Shown here: in pieces, positions 1-6,782 of the stretch | Numbering within the stretch: the stretch's first letter is position 1 | Layout: each line of letters opens with the position of its first letter | Assembly: GCA_903928395.1 (NCBI GenBank) | Contig: CAIYQS010000224.1 | Coordinates: 1-10,943 of the forward strand | DNA length: 10,943 bases | Source of the DNA: an uncultured Actinomycetes bacterium | GTDB taxonomy: Bacteria > Actinomycetota > Actinomycetes > Nanopelagicales > Nanopelagicaceae | Reading direction: 5' to 3' | Program-made: the position numbers and the translations under genes | Notes under the pieces: model-generated | The model's database searches: none | What the model saw: the letters and a program-made list of their open reading frames with translations, nothing else | Told to the model about the DNA's origin: nothing

Positions 1-1184
1 ATCAGCGCAGACTCGCGCCAAGTAACCCCATTTTGGGTTGCAGTGGTTTCAACCTCGTTAAAGGCCTTCATCATAATTGAGGAGAGGTTGGTTTTAACCT
101 CGTCGGCAGTCCAAAAGTAATTCTGTTTGTCTTGGACCCACTCAAAATAAGAAACGATAACCCCGCCTGAGTTTGCCAATATATCTGGCACTACCACAAC
201 CCCTTTGTCGTGCAAAATCGCATCTCCGCTTGGCGTCGTCGGTCCATTTGCACCTTCGACCACGATCTTGGCTTTCACACCACTGGCTGTTGCTTCAGTC
301 AGCGCGTCGGCAAGTGCGGCTGGAATTAATACATCGACGTCCAAGTGAAGTAACTCCTCATTTGTCAGCCGGTCTGTTCCGGGTAAATCCAAATTATTGT
401 GAGCCAGATAATGTTCCCAGAGTGCAGAAATCGAAGGGAAGCCGATAACGCCACCATGGACATCACTCACGGCTACAACCTTCATGCCCATTTCCTCAAC
501 TGAACGAGCTGCCCAGTAGCCAACTTTTCCAAATCCCTGTATTGCAACGCGCGCACCTTGAATTGGAATTCCTTTTACCCGCAACGCCTCACGAGTCGCA
601 ATTCCGACTCCGTCCCCAGTCGCCGAGGTGCGACCGAGTGAACCACCAAGCACAATTGGCTTTCCAGTTACAACCCCTGGGACCGAAAATCCAGCATTGA
701 CGGAGTAGGTGTCCATCATCCATGCCATATTGCGTTCATCGGTTCCAACATCTGGGGCCGGAATATCTCGTTCAGGGCCGATGATGGGCAAAATTTCTGA
801 GGTGTATCGGCGAGTAAGTCGCTCGTTTTCACGTAATGAAAGGGTTCTTGGATCTACCGCAATTCCACCCTTTGCGCCGCCATAAGGCAAGTGAGTCAGT
901 GCGCATTTCCACGTCATTAACATTGCAAGAGCAATTGTCTCGTCAAGATCAACATCCGGGTGATAACGCACTCCACCTTTGGAGGGTCCTCGAGTTGTTG
1001 AATATTGAACTCGGTATCCGTCATACATTTCAACTTCGCCATTGTCCCGACGTAGTGGCACTGCAACCTGCAATACTCGTCGAGGCGTTGAAAGTGTCTG
1101 CCAATCATTCTCTGAAAGGTTTAAGTGGTCGATTGCTCCTCTTAATTGCGAGAGGGCTGTGGCTAGTGGTGACTCCATTGTCAT
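1..1184 (-). CDS. gdhA: Glutamate dehydrogenase (Glu/Leu/Phe/Val dehydrogenase family), 3' end cut by window
   Basis: Catalyses reversible oxidative deamination of glutamate to 2-oxoglutarate and ammonium with NAD(P) in the cytoplasm. Reading the minus strand gives 394 codons before the window edge, so roughly the last 20-30 residues are missing. Visible family motifs are GPSKGGVR (66-73), MTWKCA with K93, GGAKGG with the catalytic-type K105, PAPDVGT with D145, PGVVTGKP (169-176), the Rossmann loop GFGKVG (217-222) with an acidic D241 after the second strand, and EGANGPTT (310-317). The start at 1184 (MTMESP) is preferred over ATG 1178 because a TAGTCT -10 box ends 7 nt before it and no good Shine-Dalgarno is present. 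The dsbA-like gene ends 16 nt upstream on the same strand, so read-through is also possible. Family call is very secure; NAD versus NADP use cannot be settled by eye. Confidence 0.95.
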   Translation of the reverse strand, partial: MTMESPLATALSQLRGAIDHLNLSENDWQTLSTPRRVLQVAVPLRRDNGEVEMYDGYRVQYSTTRGPSKGGVRYHPDVDLDETIALAMLMTWKCALTHLPYGGAKGGIAVDPRTLSLRENERLTRRYTSEILPIIGPERDIPAPDVGTDERNMAWMMDTYSVNAGFSVPGVVTGKPIVLGGSLGRTSATGDGVGIATREALRVKGIPIQGARVAIQGFGKVGYWAARSVEEMGMKVVAVSDVHGGVIGFPSISALWEHYLAHNNLDLPGTDRLTNEELLHLDVDVLIPAALADALTEATASGVKAKIVVEGANGPTTPSGDAILHDKGVVVVPDILANSGGVIVSYFEWVQDKQNYFWTADEVKTNLSSIMMKAFNEVETTATQNGVTWRESAL

Positions 1185-1191
1185 GCAAGAA

Positions 1192-1197
1192 AGACTA
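1192..1197 (-). promoter_or_regulatory. Putative -10 box for leaderless gdhA start
   Basis: On the minus strand TAGTCT fits the TAnnnT -10 pattern and ends 7 nt before ATG 1184, so transcription would begin at or next to the start codon. No convincing -35 is seen 16-18 nt further up. This rests on spacing and on the same arrangement at several other genes in the window. Confidence 0.35.
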
Positions 1198-1200
1198 TCC

Positions 1201-1848
1201 CTATTGGTTTGTAGTGGCTACCTCATCAGCCCATGCATTTTCGAGTGTCTGAGTAAATGCTTCAAGTGGTTGTGCCCCAGAAATTCCATACTTCATATCA
1301 AAGACAAAAAACGGTACACCAGTGGCGCCTAATTGACTCGCTAAATATCGATCAGAAAGTACTTCATCCGCAAATAACGTCGAAGTGAGTAAATCATCGG
1401 CTAAATCCGCATCTATCCCCACCCCAACAGCTGCTGATACCAAATCTGCATGACTAAATAAGGGAAGGGATTTTTCAAAGTAATTTGAAAAAAGGGTTTC
1501 TAAAAGTTCATCCTGCTTGCCGACCGTGGCCGCCCACAGTAATAAGCGATGGGCGTCAAATGTATTACCAGAGTAGGTGTCATCTAACTTGTAACAAAGA
1601 CCTTCGCCGTCGGCAATAGAACAGACATTTTCTTGCAGCTTCTCCACCTGAGTAGCGTTCACCTGATATTTTTCGGCTAAATACGTCTTCGTCAAAACGA
1701 CTTCTTTTATATCAGGTTGAAGTTGGAAGGCGCGATGCTTAATCGTCACTTTGTCTCGTTGCGGAAATGTGGATAGCGCTTTCTCTAATCTGCGCTTCCC
1801 GATGAAACACCAAGGGCAAACTACATCCGCCCACACATCAATGATCAT
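1201..1848 (-). CDS. DsbA-family thiol oxidoreductase, FrnE-like
   Basis: A 215-residue thioredoxin-fold protein of the DsbA/FrnE (2-hydroxychromene-2-carboxylate isomerase-like) group. The redox motif C11-P-W-C14 sits right after the first strand, the helical insertion contains the FrnE hallmark NTFDAHRLLLWA (95-106), and the cis-proline loop is TGVPFF with P179, followed by YGISGAQP (187-194). There is no signal peptide or lipobox, so it should act in the cytoplasm, perhaps in thiol or oxidative-stress repair as reported for FrnE proteins; the substrate is unknown. Two further cysteines, C76 and C85, lie in the insertion. The start at ATG 1848 fits a TAGAAT -10 box ending 6 nt upstream, and no Shine-Dalgarno is apparent. 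It is followed 16 nt later by gdhA on the same strand. Family call is secure. Confidence 0.93.
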   Translation of the reverse strand: MIIDVWADVVCPWCFIGKRRLEKALSTFPQRDKVTIKHRAFQLQPDIKEVVLTKTYLAEKYQVNATQVEKLQENVCSIADGEGLCYKLDDTYSGNTFDAHRLLLWAATVGKQDELLETLFSNYFEKSLPLFSHADLVSAAVGVGIDADLADDLLTSTLFADEVLSDRYLASQLGATGVPFFVFDMKYGISGAQPLEAFTQTLENAWADEVATTNQ

Positions 1849-1854
1849 GCTCGT

Positions 1855-1860
1855 ATTCTA
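1855..1860 (-). promoter_or_regulatory. Putative -10 box for leaderless FrnE-like gene
   Basis: Minus-strand TAGAAT ends exactly 6 nt before ATG 1848. The region lacks a Shine-Dalgarno, so the transcript probably starts at the AUG. No good -35 is visible at standard spacing. Confidence 0.45.
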
Positions 1861-1866
1861 CGCGCC

Positions 1867-1947
1867 CTATTTCCAACGCCGAATCAATAATGTAGCGGCG
1901 ATCAGCATGACTCCTAGCAATAAAAATTCTCCGCCAAGGCCACCCAT
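1867..1947 (-). CDS. Possible 26-residue single-span membrane peptide
   Basis: A short reading frame upstream of the FrnE-like gene encodes MGGLGG, then a strongly hydrophobic stretch (about residues 8-22, FLLLGVMLIAATLLI), then a basic end RRWK and a TAG stop. The layout of a short glycine-rich start, one membrane span and positive charges at the C-terminus is that of a small membrane protein with its C-terminus in the cytoplasm. An in-frame TAG lies four codons upstream of the ATG, so the frame cannot be much longer. A TAGCAT box ends exactly 6 nt before the ATG, matching the leaderless pattern of neighbours; there is no Shine-Dalgarno. It ends 18 nt before the FrnE-like start. It resembles no family I recognise, and a chance frame of this length is quite possible. 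Confidence 0.35.
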   Translation of the reverse strand: MGGLGGEFLLLGVMLIAATLLIRRWK

Positions 1948-1953
1948 GTGATG

Positions 1954-1959
1954 ATGCTA
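1954..1959 (-). promoter_or_regulatory. Putative -10 box for the small membrane peptide
   Basis: Minus-strand TAGCAT ends 6 nt before ATG 1947, the same distance as at the FrnE-like, MFS and arsR genes. The -35 region is weak (TTCGGT at 18 nt). It may alternatively start a longer transcript that also serves the FrnE-like gene. Confidence 0.3.
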
Positions 1960-2019
1960 ACAAGGCGAAAGCCAACCACCGAATTTGAGGGCTGGCACCA
2001 GAAAATTCAACTGATTTCG

Positions 2020-2049
2020 CGTAGGAAGTCGCCGTTCATCTCCTACGAT
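2020..2049 (+). promoter_or_regulatory. CoA-transferase promoter with inverted repeat
   Basis: A TACGAT -10 box (2044-2049) ends 7 nt before ATG 2057. A perfect 7-bp inverted repeat, CGTAGGA (2020-2026) and TCCTACG (2041-2047), has its half-sites 21 bp apart, two helical turns, and the right half overlaps the -10 box. This is the geometry of an operator bound by a dimeric regulator. No clear -35 is seen. Confidence 0.4.
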
Positions 2050-2056
2050 TCAACCC

Positions 2057-3286
2057 ATGCGAAGAATTTCAATGGACCAACTGAAGACTATCCTTAAAAA
2101 TCTACCTGAAAATCCGCGAGTTGTTGTGTCTGGAAATTATGCAATGCCCAAAGCACTTATGGCGACCTTCGATTCCCAAGTCCCAAATTTCATTCTTCAT
2201 ATGCTTAACGCTCAAGTGGAAATCCCGAGGCGGGAAGGGATCAGTTATGAGTCTGCTTTTATCGGTCCAGGAATGCGAAATCTTCCAAATGTGACTTACA
2301 TTCCCTGCCGACTTTCGCTCCTACCCGTACTTATAAAGAGCCATTTAAAGCCCGATGTCGTTCTACTTCACACCTCTCTACCCAGGTTTGACACTGTTTC
2401 ACTGGGCACCGAAGTGAACATCCTTCCGGCAGCAATTGAAGCGGTTCGAGCGAACGGTGGAATAGTTATTGCGCAAGCAAACGCTCATATGCCGTACACG
2501 TATGGTGACGCCCAAATTTACGAACACGAGATCGACTTTCTCATCGAGTCCGATGAAGAACTCACAGAGCACCATGCATCTGAACTCACGTCCATAGGAC
2601 GAGCAATTGGGGAACAAATTGCTCGTCTGATAAAAGACAACTCGACTCTTCAGCTTGGGATTGGATCTATCCCCGATGCCACGCTAGAACTACTTAAATT
2701 CCGAAATGGAATGCGCATTTGGACAGAAACCTTTAGTGATGGCGTACTAAATTTGGAGGAAGCAAGCGCTCTTGATGAAGGTATTCCGATCACGGCATCA
2801 TTTGCATTTGGAAGTAAAAGGCTTTACGAATGGATGCACTTAAATCGTCGGATACGGATGTTTAGAACCGAAAAAACGAACGACCCATCACAAATAAGTC
2901 GCCAGGCTCGAATGACATCAATTAATGGCACCATGCAGGTAGATCTTTATGACCAAGCAAACGCCTCCAGAATTCGGGGCCAAATTTATTCTGGCATTGG
3001 TGGTTCGACAGATTTCATAACAGGAGCTCTGCACTCGACAGGTGGCCAATCGTTTATGGCATTGCCGTCATGGCATACGAAGTCAAACAGCTCAACAATC
3101 GTGCCGTTGATTGATGGTGCTGTAACAAGTTTCCAACACTCCCACGTGGTTACCGAAAATGGAATTGCGAGATGTTTTGGAATGTCCGAGCGAGAGCAAG
3201 CCGCGAATTTAATTCACTATGCGGCTCATCCCGATGCACGAGAAAACCTCACTTCCGCGGCGAAAAAAATGGGACTTTTGGGATAA
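2057..3286 (+). CDS. Acetyl-CoA hydrolase / CoA-transferase family protein
   Basis: A 409-residue class I CoA-transferase of the acetyl-CoA hydrolase/4-hydroxybutyrate CoA-transferase group, expected to move CoA between acyl-CoA and a carboxylate such as acetate through a glutamyl-CoA intermediate. The N-terminal half contains LQLGIGSIPDA (198-208). The active-site region is WTETFSDGV, where E224 aligns with the catalytic glutamate in the HTEMFSDG motif of 4-hydroxybutyrate CoA-transferases. The C-terminal half has the glycine loop SGIGGSTDF (312-320), TGGQSFMALPS (328-338) and VVTENGIAR (364-372). The length is slightly shorter than, but normal for, the family. ATG 2057 is chosen because a -10 box lies 7 nt upstream; ATG 2072 is an alternative, and neither has a Shine-Dalgarno. 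The exact substrate cannot be read from sequence. It converges with the isochorismatase-like gene, leaving 7 bp between the stops. Confidence 0.92.
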   Translation: MRRISMDQLKTILKNLPENPRVVVSGNYAMPKALMATFDSQVPNFILHMLNAQVEIPRREGISYESAFIGPGMRNLPNVTYIPCRLSLLPVLIKSHLKPDVVLLHTSLPRFDTVSLGTEVNILPAAIEAVRANGGIVIAQANAHMPYTYGDAQIYEHEIDFLIESDEELTEHHASELTSIGRAIGEQIARLIKDNSTLQLGIGSIPDATLELLKFRNGMRIWTETFSDGVLNLEEASALDEGIPITASFAFGSKRLYEWMHLNRRIRMFRTEKTNDPSQISRQARMTSINGTMQVDLYDQANASRIRGQIYSGIGGSTDFITGALHSTGGQSFMALPSWHTKSNSSTIVPLIDGAVTSFQHSHVVTENGIARCFGMSEREQAANLIHYAAHPDARENLTSAAKKMGLLG

Positions 3287-3293
3287 AGTTGCC

Positions 3294-3878
3294 TCAAATC
3301 ATGCTTAAGAATTGCGATGAATTTATTATCCATGCTTGTCGGGGGAAAACCTTCCCCATGAGGACTTCATGGACCTGAGGATCGCCATCAATGCACAAAT
3401 CCTCAATAACAAAGATTCGATAATCTTTATCAGCAGCATCCCTCACCGTGGATAACACGACACCGCTTGTGGCAATCCCCGCAAGTATTAGAGTGTCAAT
3501 TCCTCTTGCCTGGAGTTGCTCGTGAAGGTTTGTGGTCGACATTGCACCGTGTCGAACTTTCCGGACGACGATCTCACCAGCAAGCGGGGTTAATTCCGAA
3601 GCGATCTGACTTTCGGGAGCCTCCGCTGGAAATTTTTTTGTTGCAGAGATGCCAGAAAATGCCTTGTTGCGATCTGGCACATTTTGATAATCACTCTCTT
3701 CAAAACCAACTCTCACAAATCCAACCGTTATTTTACGTTTTCTCGCTTTATGTAGAACCTCTTGAACCTTGGAAACTAGCGTTGCCCCGCCACCATAATT
3801 TGCCAAGATGCCCTCTTGTAAATCCATCAACAAGAGCGCGGAAGTGCTCAAATCAATTTCTGGAACTTCGTGTGTCAT
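3294..3878 (-). CDS. Isochorismatase-fold hydrolase lacking the catalytic cysteine
   Basis: About 194 residues with the isochorismatase/cysteine-hydrolase fold. The family aspartate is in LLLMDLQEG (D19 counting from ATG 3878) and the lysine in VVRKVRHGAM (K107). The usual nucleophile region reads GIATSGVVLSTVRDAAD, with glycine (G139) where nicotinamidase-type members have cysteine. True isochorismatases (EntB, PhzD) also have glycine there, so the protein may hydrolyse a vinyl ether or be an uncharacterised subtype; the amidase mechanism is unlikely. No isochorismate or siderophore genes are nearby. A TTG at 3884 could start two codons earlier; ATG 3878 lies 9 nt after the MFS stop, so the two genes are probably one transcript with translational coupling. 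No distinct Shine-Dalgarno is seen. Cytoplasmic; substrate unknown. Confidence 0.88.
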   Translation of the reverse strand: MTHEVPEIDLSTSALLLMDLQEGILANYGGGATLVSKVQEVLHKARKRKITVGFVRVGFEESDYQNVPDRNKAFSGISATKKFPAEAPESQIASELTPLAGEIVVRKVRHGAMSTTNLHEQLQARGIDTLILAGIATSGVVLSTVRDAADKDYRIFVIEDLCIDGDPQVHEVLMGKVFPRQAWIINSSQFLSMI

Positions 3879-3887
3879 GACCAAAGT

Positions 3888-5069
3888 CTAAGGTGCTTCT
3901 TCGCGAATTACCGCGGGACTAAAAAGCGCTATTAGGAGCAGTGCGGCAAGCCCTGCAACTACGAGCAATCGGCGAGTGCCCAGCCAATCCAAAATAGGTC
4001 CAGATACGATTAAGGCTCCAATAGTTCCCAAATTGATGAAGGCGTTGAGTGCAGCGCCAATTCGTCCGCGCATCTCACTTGGCGCGCGCAGAATAAATAT
4101 TGTCGAAATTATGTTCGTGAGAATCGAAATGAGTACACCGATCAAGAAATCAAAGATCAAAACGATCAACCAGTGACCAGAAGCGCTCATTCCAAGAATT
4201 AATAAAGCGGTGATAATAAGTACCGTAACCGCCAATTTAGATCGTTTCGTCTCTTTAATCGTGATTTTCATCAAAGCGACTCCTCCGACAATCATTCCCA
4301 AGGCAAACGCCGCTCCCGATAATCCATATATAAAAACCGAAGCGTGGAGAACTTTTGTGAGTAAAAATAGATTAGCAATATTTATGGTTCCCGCAGCAAA
4401 AAGGAAGGCCGCAATCAATAACGCGAGCGAGCGTAAATAGCGATCATGAAATATGAATTTCATTCCATCTGCAGCTTTAACTTTTTCCGCACTCGCTGCA
4501 AATTCAGGTTTGCGATTGACCTTGAGTAAATACGGAGCTGCCCCCAACACCGAGAATGAGACCGCATCAGAGATAAACGGCGTCTTATACCCCGTCTGCG
4601 AAACCAAAATTCCCCCAACTGCTGGCGCGAAGAGTCCTGCCATGGCGTAAAGCGTCTGCGAAAATCCCATTTGTTTTGAAAAGTCCTCGTTAGAAACCAA
4701 ATTTGGCAAAAGAGCCATGAAGGTCGGATTTTCTATAGCTCCGCAGGAACTCGAAACAAACAAAGTAACAGCCAGCGAGATCATATTGTGCTGGTAGATG
4801 AGCGAGATTATCAGTAAACCTTGAAGCAAGGATGTGATGGGAATTATTGCTTTCGTGCTGTAGCGATCTGAAAGCCAACCGGCAATCGGCACCATAACTA
4901 CCATCGAGACTGTTCCAGAAGCCAAAAGGACGCTCACAAATGTCGCTCCGTGGCCACGCTCTCGAAGTATCAGCGCGAATGCCGATGTTTCGCTCCCAAG
5001 CATCGAAAAAGCTCTAAAACCTGCGACCGCTCGAGCCTTCCCCCACTGGGTAGTTATTCCACTTGCCAT
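3888..5069 (-). CDS. Major facilitator superfamily transporter
   Basis: A 393-residue integral membrane protein with about 12 hydrophobic segments, the normal MFS length. Motif A is present between segments 2 and 3 as GWLSDRYSTK (64-73), and a related RGRIGAALNAF segment with DWLGTRR appears in the C-terminal half. The type resembles MFS_3/EntS-like exporters, which expel small molecules using the proton gradient; the substrate cannot be predicted. It is the first gene of a two-gene operon with the isochorismatase-fold protein, so both may handle the same compound. The start is well supported: a -35 GTGACA, 17-bp spacer and -10 TAGGCT end 6 nt before ATG 5069, with no Shine-Dalgarno, indicating a leaderless mRNA. 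Family call is secure, direction of transport is inference. Confidence 0.92.
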   Translation of the reverse strand: MASGITTQWGKARAVAGFRAFSMLGSETSAFALILRERGHGATFVSVLLASGTVSMVVMVPIAGWLSDRYSTKAIIPITSLLQGLLIISLIYQHNMISLAVTLFVSSSCGAIENPTFMALLPNLVSNEDFSKQMGFSQTLYAMAGLFAPAVGGILVSQTGYKTPFISDAVSFSVLGAAPYLLKVNRKPEFAASAEKVKAADGMKFIFHDRYLRSLALLIAAFLFAAGTINIANLFLLTKVLHASVFIYGLSGAAFALGMIVGGVALMKITIKETKRSKLAVTVLIITALLILGMSASGHWLIVLIFDFLIGVLISILTNIISTIFILRAPSEMRGRIGAALNAFINLGTIGALIVSGPILDWLGTRRLLVVAGLAALLLIALFSPAVIREEAP

Positions 5070-5075
5070 AAATTC

Positions 5076-5104
5076 AGCCTAAGTAGCCAGACTATTCATG
5101 TCAC
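5076..5104 (-). promoter_or_regulatory. Promoter of MFS-isochorismatase operon
   Basis: On the minus strand a -35 GTGACA (5099-5104, five of six matches to TTGACA) is separated by 17 bp from a -10 TAGGCT (5076-5081). The -10 ends 6 nt before ATG 5069, so transcription should begin at the start codon. Confidence 0.6.
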
Positions 5105-5156
5105 TAGACAATAGGTTTAGTTGTGGTTGAGAGCGTATTGACCATTTGTTGCCCCG

Positions 5157-5172
5157 TGGAGAAAATTCTCCA
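5157..5172 (+). promoter_or_regulatory. Palindrome containing the ribosome binding site of the DinB-like gene
   Basis: TGGAGAAAATTCTCCA is a perfect 16-bp palindrome whose last base is the A of ATG 5172. Its left arm supplies the GGAG Shine-Dalgarno (5158-5161, about 10 nt from the ATG). It could be a repressor operator, or an RNA hairpin that hides the ribosome binding site. The sequence is clear; the function is inferred. Confidence 0.4.
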
Positions 5173-5663
5173 TGCCTATAACCATGGATCGAACTCTTCG
5201 CCATATGTCCTGGGCGAATCAGCAAATATACGCAGCTTGTTCAAAACTACCTGAAGAGGCGTTGAATGCTTATCTCGTTAACTCAGAGTGGACCGCGAGG
5301 CGACTCCTTCAACATATCGTGTCTGGATCTGACTGGTATGTGTTCTGCCTTGGGATCGCTCCCTGGAATGACATTCCAACGCCGCGAGCTATTGCAGACA
5401 TCTCAGCGCTTGCCGTGACTCTAGCGAAATGTGACTCCCAAATCCTCTCTGTAGCTGAATTGGAGGATGAAGAGCTGACCTTTGTAGAAGGCGATACAGA
5501 GACCAAGGTCTTTCGCTCCACTCTCCTCTCAGAGGCCGCGATGCATGCAACAGAACATCGTGCTCAACTCATTGACGCGCTCGAATTCAAAGGCTTCGAG
5601 GCACTAAATCTTGACTCCATTGACCTCTGGGCTTTCGAAAATTATGAGCGCAGCCGCTCCTAA
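5172..5663 (+). CDS. DinB-like four-helix protein
   Basis: A 163-residue, mainly helical protein with the DinB/YfiT-type layout: a start resembling DRTLRHMSWANQQIYAAC, then LLQHIVSGSDWYVFCLG, and near the end MHATEHRAQLIDAL. H48, H125 and H129 fit the metal-binding histidine triad of this superfamily. Members include bacillithiol- or mycothiol-dependent S-transferases and damage-induced proteins of unknown role; none of these functions can be assigned here. ATG 5172 is chosen because GGAG lies 10 nt upstream; ATG 5184 is the alternative. It is divergent from the MFS gene and ends in a hairpin terminator, so it is probably transcribed alone. Family call is good, biochemical role unknown. Confidence 0.82.
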   Translation: MPITMDRTLRHMSWANQQIYAACSKLPEEALNAYLVNSEWTARRLLQHIVSGSDWYVFCLGIAPWNDIPTPRAIADISALAVTLAKCDSQILSVAELEDEELTFVEGDTETKVFRSTLLSEAAMHATEHRAQLIDALEFKGFEALNLDSIDLWAFENYERSRS

Positions 5664-5669
5664 TTTTTT
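5646..5669 (+). terminator. Rho-independent terminator after DinB-like gene
   Basis: GAGCG (5646-5650), a CAGC loop and CGCTC (5655-5659) form a short GC-rich hairpin that overlaps the end of the coding region, followed closely by six T residues (5664-5669). The stem is only 5 bp, so strength is uncertain. Confidence 0.55.
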
Positions 5670-5753
5670 CACCTGCAACGCGTAGTTGGGTTTACCTCGG
5701 TAGACTTGAGTGTGTTTCAAGGAATCTCTCTATCCTCGCTCCTAGGAGTCGCT

Positions 5754-6137
5754 ATGGCTGCCACCTCTGGTCTTGGTGCGCCGGTAGCGACGGTGACCGC
5801 AGGAGAATCTCAAGCCCTAATAAGTTGGGCTGCTCCAGGGCAAGCTATCAATGGCATAGATATCGAGGAGAGCGTCGACTCTGGGAATAATTGGGTAAGT
5901 GTAACTAAATTACCCCCAACATCCACACACCTTCGAGTTCAGAATCTGACTGACGGAAAAAATTATTGGTTCCGTGTGCGGTGGATCTGGCCAGATAATT
6001 CCTTGGGCATTCCGAGTGCAACGCTGGTTGCCATCCCAATCAATAAACCCGCTGCCATCTGCGAGCGACCGGCGTTATGCACACAGACAAATAGAACCGT
6101 AGGTTTTGAGCTACTCATCGATTTCCTCCGCTTTTGA
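5754..6137 (+). CDS. Small fibronectin type III domain protein
   Basis: From ATG 5754 the protein has 127 residues, nearly all one fibronectin type III domain: PVATVTAGESQALISWAAP starts the domain, WVSV and THLRVQNLTDGKNYWFRVR give the B-to-F strands, and TLVAIP ends it. Such domains mediate binding and are usually part of larger extracellular proteins; a stand-alone one is unusual. The start is ambiguous. AGGAG at 5744-5748 is well placed for ATG 5754, but GTG 5712 or TTG 5706 would add a short segment (SLSSLLGVAMA) that looks like a poor signal peptide without N-terminal basic residues, and a TAGACT box at 5701-5706 could drive a leaderless GTG. The last 27 nt overlap the aquaporin gene on the opposite strand. 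Function unknown. Confidence 0.72.
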   Translation: MAATSGLGAPVATVTAGESQALISWAAPGQAINGIDIEESVDSGNNWVSVTKLPPTSTHLRVQNLTDGKNYWFRVRWIWPDNSLGIPSATLVAIPINKPAAICERPALCTQTNRTVGFELLIDFLRF

Positions 6138-6779
6138 ATGCACCAAATAATTCCCTAACAATGTCCCAAGAGCTGCACCCACCAATTGGGCGAGAATAAA
6201 TCCAGCTACTGAACGAAGTGCAATCCCGCTAAAAGTATTGGTAAATCCGCGCGCAAAAGTGACTGCCGGGTTAGCAAAAGATGTAGATGACGTGAACAAA
6301 TATGCGCTGCCGATCCAGCCCGCCACGACTACAGGTGAAAGTGCAAGTTTCTTTTGCCCCCGAAGCATTTGAATCAAAAATAAGAGACCTGCGGTTGCAA
6401 CGACTTCGCCCAACAAGAGATTGAACCCGCTGCGAACGTGATGAGATTGAAAGAGGGCGGGATTTTTGAACATTAAGTTGGCAAGAATCACTCCCGCTAT
6501 TCCTCCAAAAAACTGAGCGAACACGTAACTCATTGCTTGCGGAGCGCCTACCCTTCGCTGAGCCCAATCACTCAAAGTAAACGCTGGATTAAAGTGCGCC
6601 CCGCTGACCGGCCCAAGAATCTGGATCAAAATCCCAAGCGCGACTACCGTCGAAAAAGTGTTAATTAAAAGTTCGACTCCTCGGTCTGCACTGATGTTTG
6701 CCGCCATGGTCCCAGAGCCCACGACTACGGCAACCAGAGTGCAGGTTCCGAGGAATTCTGCGATTAACCTGCGAAGCAT
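6111..6779 (-). CDS. MIP-family aquaglyceroporin, ars-operon (AqpS-like) type
   Basis: A 222-residue MIP-family channel with six membrane spans and two half-helix loops: GAHFNPAFTL (first NPA at 64-66) and SFANPAVTFARGF (second NPA at 170-172). In classical aquaporins the second NPA is followed by the selectivity-filter arginine; here V173 follows, and an arginine occurs only at R177. Related channels occur in ars operons, and AqpS of Sinorhizobium meliloti is known to let As(III) out of the cell. It begins 3 nt after the stop of the cysteine-rich peptide gene (TAG-TTA-ATG), so both are on one mRNA from the ArsR-type promoter at about 6900. It is the last gene of that operon, converging with the fibronectin-domain gene. 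Channel family is certain; arsenite or other neutral metalloid hydroxides as cargo is inferred from context. Confidence 0.93.
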   Translation of the reverse strand: MLRRLIAEFLGTCTLVAVVVGSGTMAANISADRGVELLINTFSTVVALGILIQILGPVSGAHFNPAFTLSDWAQRRVGAPQAMSYVFAQFFGGIAGVILANLMFKNPALFQSHHVRSGFNLLLGEVVATAGLLFLIQMLRGQKKLALSPVVVAGWIGSAYLFTSSTSFANPAVTFARGFTNTFSGIALRSVAGFILAQLVGAALGTLLGNYLVHSKAEEIDE

Positions 6780-6782
6780 TAA

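Noticed and set aside
836..1252. Long plus-strand open frames across the gdhA region
   Set aside because: They are antisense to a clear glutamate dehydrogenase and show no family motifs.
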